From JAYZDF01 sp036337945 (lineage in GTDB: Bacteria; Myxococcota; Kuafuiibacteriia; Kuafuiibacteriales; Kuafuiibacteriaceae), in NCBI GenBank assembly GCA_036337945.1, contig JAYZDF010000103.1:1-38633 (forward strand): a DNA stretch of 38,633 bases, read 5' to 3'. The translations under genes and the position numbers were made by a program. How positions within the stretch are numbered: the stretch's first letter is position 1; every line of letters starts with the position of its first letter. The notes below the pieces were generated by a model, which had not been told where the DNA came from, made no database searches, and saw only the letters and a program-made list of their open reading frames with translations. Positions 33,814 through 38,633 of the stretch are shown here, piece after piece.

Positions 33814-34653
33814 ATGTTTGAACTCGGCCGCTGCCATGACCTCACGGTAATTAAAGCCAATCATAATGGTGTATGCGTCGACGGCGGTGAATGGGGGCCT
33901 TTATGGCTCGCTACCGGAAGCAAAAACAAGATTCACCCCGAGCTAGGCAGCGTCATCGAGGTCTTTTTGTACGTCGATAACGACGAGAAGATTATTGCCA
34001 CAGCAGATCGCCCTCTTGCACTGGCCGACGAAATTGCGGTTCTTCAAGTCAAACAAGTGACTCAAATTGGGGCCTTTTTGGATTGGGGAATTCCGAAAGA
34101 CCTTCTTGTCCCATTTTCAGAGCAGCAGTTTCCGCTAAGCGAAGGTCAATCCTGTGTCGTCTTTGTCTTTGTTGATCCAAAAACGGAACGCATGGTCGCC
34201 TCTACTCGCCTCTCTAGATATCTTTCTTATGACCCTGATGACTTCAGCCGAGGACAAGAAGTCGAACTCTTATTTACTGGAGAATCAGAGCTGGGGATGT
34301 TTGCTCTGATAAACGATCACGCCGTTGGACTGATTCATCGTAGCGATATTTATACAGATCTTGAAGTCGGACAGGCGAGTACCGGATATATCAAAAAGAT
34401 ACGAGATGATGGACAAATCGACCTCAGCGTCCAAGCACCGGGTTACGGTAAAATCCAGGGGATGTCAGGAGATATTCTTGAACGCATCATCGCTGCGGGT
34501 GGACAAATCAATGTTTCCGATAAGAGTCCTCCTGAGGTCGTCTATCGAGAATTTGGAATGAGTAAGAAGGCCTTCAAAAAGGCAATCGGCAAACTGTATA
34601 AAGACCGACTGATTGTGATCGAACAAGACTGTATTCGGCTTCCTGACCGATAA
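33814..34653 (+). CDS. CvfB/YitL-like S1-domain RNA-binding protein
   Basis: I start at ATG 33814 (279 residues, near the family length); an upstream in-frame ATG at 33697 would overlap the DUF697 gene by 53 bases. The layout is that of CvfB: tandem S1-type beta-barrels (VTQIGAFLDWGIPKDLLVP, LINDHAVGLIHRSDIY, KIRDDGQIDLSVQ) and a C-terminal winged helix (REFGMSKKAFKKAIGKLYKD). CvfB proteins bind RNA and affect expression of virulence or stress genes in Firmicutes; the target here is unknown. It lies 64 bases after the DUF697 gene and 56 bases before an exported protein gene. Confidence 0.85.
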   Translation: MFELGRCHDLTVIKANHNGVCVDGGEWGPLWLATGSKNKIHPELGSVIEVFLYVDNDEKIIATADRPLALADEIAVLQVKQVTQIGAFLDWGIPKDLLVPFSEQQFPLSEGQSCVVFVFVDPKTERMVASTRLSRYLSYDPDDFSRGQEVELLFTGESELGMFALINDHAVGLIHRSDIYTDLEVGQASTGYIKKIRDDGQIDLSVQAPGYGKIQGMSGDILERIIAAGGQINVSDKSPPEVVYREFGMSKKAFKKAIGKLYKDRLIVIEQDCIRLPDR

Positions 34654-34709
34654 GCGTGAAGCACTCCTCACACTTGCAGCAAACCAGACAAGCTGCTTAT
34701 CCTTCACCC

Positions 34710-35744
34710 ATGAATACGTTATGGGCGAAAATACTGAGCTTTTCCTGCTTTATGGCAATCGGCCTATGCCCACAGGATGTGAAAGCTGAAGTTTGGCTCG
34801 TCATGCAGCCCAAGAACCGTGCGATGCTGAGCGCGTCCAAGATCAAACCACTTCATAAATACCTGATCCAGGAAACCAAACAAAGATTTGGCGTCGAGGT
34901 GCCTTCGCAAGGAGACACACTATCGCTGACAGCTGCCGTCGAGAAAGGCATGAATCAAAGGTGTGACCAGCCTTCTTGTCTTGCTGTTCTCAGCGAACAG
35001 ATCGGCGCAGACCAAATTCTGCTCAGCGAAATTTATCGACAGGGCTCCAACTGCCAGGTCACCCTGTCCATATCTTCAAGAAAGGACCTAGAATCCAGCC
35101 AGAAGTACATCAGTTCGGGAGCTTGCTGGGAAGACGAGATTCAGCAGTCAATGGGTCGGGCACTTAGCCAAATTCCAAAATCACAGAATAAAACAAGCGG
35201 CACAGCTGAAGCGGCGGGCGCAAGCCAGCCTTCGTCTGCTTCATCTGTGCGACGCAAAACAAAGCAAGCTCAAGTGTCCCCAAACACCGTCTTCAATAAT
35301 AACGCTGAAGCGAAAAAGAATATACTCAGCCTACAAAAAGCATCGAGGATGTATCACGACTTTGTCGCCAACAAAGCCCCCAGCATGCTTACTCCTCAAA
35401 GAATCAAGAAGATCCTGGAGATGCGCCTAAAAATGAATCCGCTCCTTGAGCAAAACCAAAACAACAAAGCTCTATTCCCTCGTCTTGCCGACCGGTTTAT
35501 TGAGCTGAACACCATCATTATAGGTCATTTTCTCGCGGTCACCACGCAAACCCCAATTGAACAGCAAATGTTGAATCCGACGGTACTTGCGCAAAACATC
35601 GGGACTCTGGGCCAAGCCTTCTCGGAAGGAGTTGCTGTTCATCTTAGATTGGCGACGCATCTCTCTGCGACAGACCCAAGGGCCCAAAAAATAATGAAGT
35701 TCATAACGCGGATGCAGGCGAGCGTTACGCCGGAATCAAAATAA
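34710..35744 (+). CDS. Uncharacterised exported protein with paired cysteines
   Basis: I do not recognise this protein. From ATG 34710 it has 344 residues with a signal peptide ending in VKA-E (about residue 26); an in-frame GTG at 34656 would place 18 residues before it. The N-terminal domain (about 30-150) resembles the periplasmic TolB/CsgG-like half-barrels common in Myxococcota-type exported proteins, with Cys in RCDQPSCLAVL, SNCQVTLS and SGACWEDE that could form two disulphides. A Ser/Thr/Lys linker (about 155-200) leads to an all-helical C-terminal domain. No enzyme motif was seen. It would act in the periplasm. Confidence 0.75.
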   Translation: MNTLWAKILSFSCFMAIGLCPQDVKAEVWLVMQPKNRAMLSASKIKPLHKYLIQETKQRFGVEVPSQGDTLSLTAAVEKGMNQRCDQPSCLAVLSEQIGADQILLSEIYRQGSNCQVTLSISSRKDLESSQKYISSGACWEDEIQQSMGRALSQIPKSQNKTSGTAEAAGASQPSSASSVRRKTKQAQVSPNTVFNNNAEAKKNILSLQKASRMYHDFVANKAPSMLTPQRIKKILEMRLKMNPLLEQNQNNKALFPRLADRFIELNTIIIGHFLAVTTQTPIEQQMLNPTVLAQNIGTLGQAFSEGVAVHLRLATHLSATDPRAQKIMKFITRMQASVTPESK

Positions 35745-35886
35745 TATTTGGCGCACCTAAACAGAGAAAGATTCGGATTTCGTTGGTTCGTTCGTGCTGT
35801 TGTGACATAAAAATCCCGCAAAACGGCATCCTTTCGTCAAAGGGCTTTGCTCACAGGATACTTGCCGTTCGCTGAGAAAAGGAAAA

Positions 35887-35901
35887 CTTGATACAATCAA
35901 G
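35887..35901. repeat. Short inverted repeat before the 35910 gene
   Basis: CTTGAT and ATCAAG are perfect 6-bp arms around ACA, ending 8 bases before the ATG at 35910. A hairpin here could hide the translation start, or it could be an operator. A 6-bp repeat is common by chance in a gap of this length (165 bases), so weight is low. Confidence 0.2.
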
Positions 35902-35909
35902 TCTATTCA

Positions 35910-36656
35910 ATGAGATCAACTCTATTACAATGGTCGCTCATTGCCGCTTGCGCCTTAGGCCTCTTGTGGCAGCAATCGAAAATAAGCGTTCTAGAGCAGA
36001 CTGTTGCGAGCCAATCATCGGTCGCGGCAGAGTCCAAAAGCGATATTGTTCGTCCAGAAGCAGAAGTGTACGACACACAGTTTGCGCATAAAGAGCGAGA
36101 CCCTAGCGTTGGTCAGTTGGAAAGCCGTGTAGCCTCGCTAGAAAAGCGCGGCGCAATTGTGGATCAACAAATAGAGCATCTTTTAAAAACGGAACGAACA
36201 AACATTACTGCTGGGCACTTGGCAGAAAACAACGAAGGACCTGATACTGAAATTGAAAGAGCCTTAGACATTGTTTTGAGTGACCCGGCGACCGCCGAGC
36301 ACCTACGTACGGTCATTCGAGAAGAACAGGATGCAGTTTGGCAAAAGCGACGTGAAGAGCGCCGGGAGCGGCGCCGCGAACGCTTGAACGAAGAAATCCA
36401 AGCCCTCAAAGAAATGCTGGAGCTCTCCGGTTCCGAAGCTGAGTCCTTCAATAAAATGCTTGTATCAGAGAACGACGCGATTCGAGGATTCTGGGGTCAA
36501 GTCCGGTCCGGTGAACTATCTCGCTCACAAGCGCGGCAGGCGACTCGGTTGCGCCGCGTAGAAACCGACAATCAAGTTAAAGAGCTAATCGATGAGAACC
36601 GCTACGCGTCTTTTGAAAATTGGCGAAATGAGCGGTACCGACGTAATCGACGGTAG
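35910..36656 (+). CDS. Membrane-anchored helical periplasmic protein
   Basis: The 248-residue product begins with an uncleaved signal anchor (about 5-20). The remainder is almost wholly helical and charged: a coiled-coil segment at about 25-60 and 68-86, a basic REERRERRRERLNEE stretch near 145, and a C-terminal helical region (EMLELSGSEAESFNKML and an RSGELSRSQA turn) that loosely recalls Spy/CpxP-type LTXXQ folds. That likeness is weak and I assign no function. A candidate terminator follows directly. Confidence 0.7.
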   Translation: MRSTLLQWSLIAACALGLLWQQSKISVLEQTVASQSSVAAESKSDIVRPEAEVYDTQFAHKERDPSVGQLESRVASLEKRGAIVDQQIEHLLKTERTNITAGHLAENNEGPDTEIERALDIVLSDPATAEHLRTVIREEQDAVWQKRREERRERRRERLNEEIQALKEMLELSGSEAESFNKMLVSENDAIRGFWGQVRSGELSRSQARQATRLRRVETDNQVKELIDENRYASFENWRNERYRRNRR

Positions 36657-36659
36657 AGG

Positions 36660-36694
36660 CCGCACTAAAACTCCTGAAGGAAAGTGGCGGTTTT
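36660..36694 (+). terminator. Candidate intrinsic terminator after the 35910 gene
   Basis: CCGCACT (36660-36666) can pair with AGTGGCGG (36683-36690) with one bulged base, and a short inner TCC/GGA pair strengthens the hairpin. Four T follow at once (36691-36694). It starts 4 bases after the stop codon. The T-run is short, so efficiency is uncertain. In the other direction no T-run follows, so it should not serve the convergent gene. Confidence 0.4.
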
Positions 36695-36734
36695 CGCAGG
36701 CGCGGCGATTCTTCACTCAGCGAGCTAGAATTCC

Positions 36735-38633
36735 CTAGGGACCACCAAACCAAATTGCTATGTGTTTCGGTGAGGTCAATCCGGCCGTCACCACGGTTTG
36801 ACGATTAGAACCATCTGGATTCGCTTTATACAAGGCTCCGCCTCCACTGATCACGTCATCCATAAAATAGATTTTTCCAGCTACGGGGTCGACTTCAACG
36901 TCCTGCAAAAAGCTATAGCCAGAAGATATAACCGAAACAGGACCTCCGGAAATCAAGCGCCGGCGTAAACTTGGTGGCCCGTTTGCACCGCCACGGTTGA
37001 CCCAATAAATATAACCATTTGCTACCGCAATACCTCGCGGCTTCACGATGTCTGTACTGACTACAGTTTCAATATTGGTCCCGTCTAAAGCGGAGCGTTG
37101 AATGACGTTGTTCGTTTCCGAAGCCCAGTACAAATGGCCATTGGCTTGATCGATCGCTAAGCCTACGCAAAACTCAACGCCGGGAACGACCGTCTCGACG
37201 TTCGTTCCGTCCAGGTTAGACCGCCGAATGGCACGACCCACGGTTTCAGACCAATATAATTTTCTATTCACCGAATCGATCTCTAAGGCCGCGGGATTAG
37301 AACCAGGCGTCGTCATCAAGTCCGCAGGATTACTACCATCGAGCTTTGACCAACGAATTTTTTGGCCGGTATACTCGGTCCAATATAGGCGATCACCGAC
37401 GGGATCTACCGCAACGCCTAGCGGGTAATTCGGCGCACTCGAAATGACATCTTGCAATGCCGTACCGTCTGGTGCGGACCGGCGAACCTTGCCTGAACCA
37501 TTGTCGGTCCAATAAATGCGATAGGCCTCTGCAGAGGGAGGCGTAACGGGGAGGTTACGCACATACACTCGCATATTGTTTTCACCACTTCCGGGTGTGC
37601 CCGTGTTTAGATTTAGAGCCCAACCGAATCCAACGCCCCGGTCCGCTTGCCCTCCATATTCGGCGACCAACTTGTTTGGGTCCGTGCTGTCACCCATGGG
37701 CCCAAGCGAACTCACCCAGCCTACGTCGTCGAATGGGCAGGCATCATTATTCACGGCACTCCAAGCGGGACCATAGGTGTGGTCGGCGACGGAAGGACAA
37801 GTGCCAGCATCCCACTCCTGTGGATTGATATGCAAAGCTGTGGAACAAAGATTGCCCGTTTGCGTAATTGTTCCGGCGGATAGGTCAAAGCCGTCTGAGG
37901 GCTGCAAACACACGGGGCCTCCCACCGTCTCAATGAAGCGAGCAAAGTCGATGGTTCCGTCACTTACGCCCTCGTATGCGGCCCATTGCTGGGAAGGCGC
38001 ATGAACAAACATGACCGAAGTGAACAAAACTTCGTGATGAGCACGCGATTTGTAGTCGCGACTTAGGTCGCTCAACAATCCAAATGTCGTAGTGTTAGTG
38101 TCCCAATAGTGACGATTATTCCAAGTCCAACTGTCTTGACTGTCATCACTGCTGACCGCAGCAAGAGTCCATCCGCCTCCGTGCAAACTCATGTCACAAT
38201 GAACCTGAAATGCTTGGTTGGCTCCAGTTCCGTCGGGGTCAATCCAATATAAACCGTTGCCTTGGGAATGACCGGCCTGTTGAATAGCCAGACAATCCAC
38301 GCCTGGACAACTCGCATCGAGCCCGCTGCCGGCTACACAATCGGCGATAATTGTGGCCAAGGCCTGTCCCGCGGGTCCGTCATCGGTTCCATCGTTTGGG
38401 GTTACTGTACAGGTCCACGTTTCATTGGGGCTTGTTTGCGAAGCATTCAAAACCGGTCCACTGAAGGAGGAAGCTCCGTTTGACCATCCATAGCGGTAAG
38501 TCACACTGTCGTTATCTACGTCTGACGACAAGGTGACCGTACTGCAGGTCAAATTCTGCGAAGCTCGAGGATTACTTGGCGTGATCTCAATCGTGGGCGC
38601 ACCCGGCGGTGTGTTGGAAACAGTCACCGTACT
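36735..38633 (-). CDS. Secreted fibrinogen-like / YWTD beta-propeller protein (partial, N-terminus outside window)
   Basis: The frame is open to the right edge, so the N-terminus is missing; 632 residues are visible. Order: an Ig/cadherin-like beta domain (about 3-95); a fibrinogen-related domain (about 107-360) with CLAIQQAG, GLYWIDPDG, FQVHCDMSLHGGGWTL and several disulphide-type Cys; then a YWTD/LDL-receptor class B propeller (about 370-630). The propeller has six LY units (IYWTDN, LYWTEY, LYWSET, LYWASE, IYWVNR, IYFMDD), enough for one six-bladed ring. These domains are best known from animal extracellular proteins but also occur in Myxococcota-like and other bacterial secreted proteins. 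It should act outside the cell, perhaps in adhesion or glycan binding. Its convergent neighbour ends 78 bases away. Confidence 0.85.
   Translation of the reverse strand, partial: STVTVSNTPPGAPTIEITPSNPRASQNLTCSTVTLSSDVDNDSVTYRYGWSNGASSFSGPVLNASQTSPNETWTCTVTPNDGTDDGPAGQALATIIADCVAGSGLDASCPGVDCLAIQQAGHSQGNGLYWIDPDGTGANQAFQVHCDMSLHGGGWTLAAVSSDDSQDSWTWNNRHYWDTNTTTFGLLSDLSRDYKSRAHHEVLFTSVMFVHAPSQQWAAYEGVSDGTIDFARFIETVGGPVCLQPSDGFDLSAGTITQTGNLCSTALHINPQEWDAGTCPSVADHTYGPAWSAVNNDACPFDDVGWVSSLGPMGDSTDPNKLVAEYGGQADRGVGFGWALNLNTGTPGSGENNMRVYVRNLPVTPPSAEAYRIYWTDNGSGKVRRSAPDGTALQDVISSAPNYPLGVAVDPVGDRLYWTEYTGQKIRWSKLDGSNPADLMTTPGSNPAALEIDSVNRKLYWSETVGRAIRRSNLDGTNVETVVPGVEFCVGLAIDQANGHLYWASETNNVIQRSALDGTNIETVVSTDIVKPRGIAVANGYIYWVNRGGANGPPSLRRRLISGGPVSVISSGYSFLQDVEVDPVAGKIYFMDDVISGGGALYKANPDGSNRQTVVTAGLTSPKHIAIWFGGP

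Noticed and set aside
1..38633. Mobile elements, phage genes, tRNA, rRNA and recombination sites
   Set aside because: No transposase, integrase, terminal repeats, or tRNA/rRNA-like sequence was recognised on reading both strands; no dedicated RNA search could be run.

Overview
The window is a gene-dense, bacterial-chromosome-like stretch of roughly half G+C. It most resembles an uncultured 'deltaproteobacterial' lineage (Myxococcota, Bradymonadota or a relative). That placement is an inference. It rests on a variant System I cytochrome c maturation cluster, multihaem c-type cytochromes, a PEGA-domain protein, a Ser/Thr kinase, kelch lipoproteins, a class II HMG-CoA reductase (mevalonate route) next to menaquinone genes, and a fibrinogen/YWTD secreted protein. 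No rRNA, tRNA, insertion sequence, phage gene or CRISPR array was seen, and no gene-free gap exceeds 300 bases.

Layout. Bases 1-106 hold the tail of a lysine-rich repeat protein. Bases 110-5852 (minus strand) hold engB, a PEGA/TPR-like membrane protein and two tandem kelch lipoproteins, the last three overlapping. Bases 6010-14928 (plus strand) form one long, tightly packed unit: ccmE, ccmF, ccmH-like, a CcmI-like protein with a zinc ribbon, an unrecognised membrane protein, ccmA, ccmB, ccmC, a ccmD-like gene, a 47-residue membrane ORF and a Ser/Thr kinase. A minus-strand pair follows (tetrahaem cytochrome, then a ResB-like protein), then coaE and an extended SDR gene (plus), then a rhomboid protease (minus). 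From 19013 the plus strand carries an outer-membrane beta-barrel, a 13-haem cytochrome, an aminopeptidase P, HMG-CoA reductase, menC and menE. Transketolase and a YkgJ-type protein are on the minus strand, uup on plus, fabD on minus. Four plus-strand genes follow (DUF697/SHOCT, CvfB-like, two unknown envelope proteins). The window ends in a large secreted fibrinogen/YWTD protein that runs off the right edge.

How the parts fit. The dominant theme is c-type cytochromes. The Ccm genes would attach haem. CcmE carries Cys instead of His in its haem-binding motif, and CcmH has five Cys rather than two. ResB may assist. Two candidate clients carrying 17 CXXCH motifs are encoded within 10 kb. The beta-barrel and 13-haem cytochrome share an ATGA overlap, which fits a porin-cytochrome conduit for electron transfer across the outer membrane. 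Menaquinone genes (menC, menE) and a mevalonate-pathway enzyme that feeds prenyl tails are nearby and could supply the quinone side.

Genome style. Genes on one strand often overlap by 4 bases (ATGA/GTGA), and five convergent pairs meet with 10 bases or fewer between stops, or overlap. Several genes start at GTG, and the rhomboid protease seems to need a CTG start. The most novel-looking items are the uncharacterised ccm-operon members (9170-10726, 12854-13317 and the kinase) and the barrel/13-haem pair. All functions are read from motifs; no database search was run.
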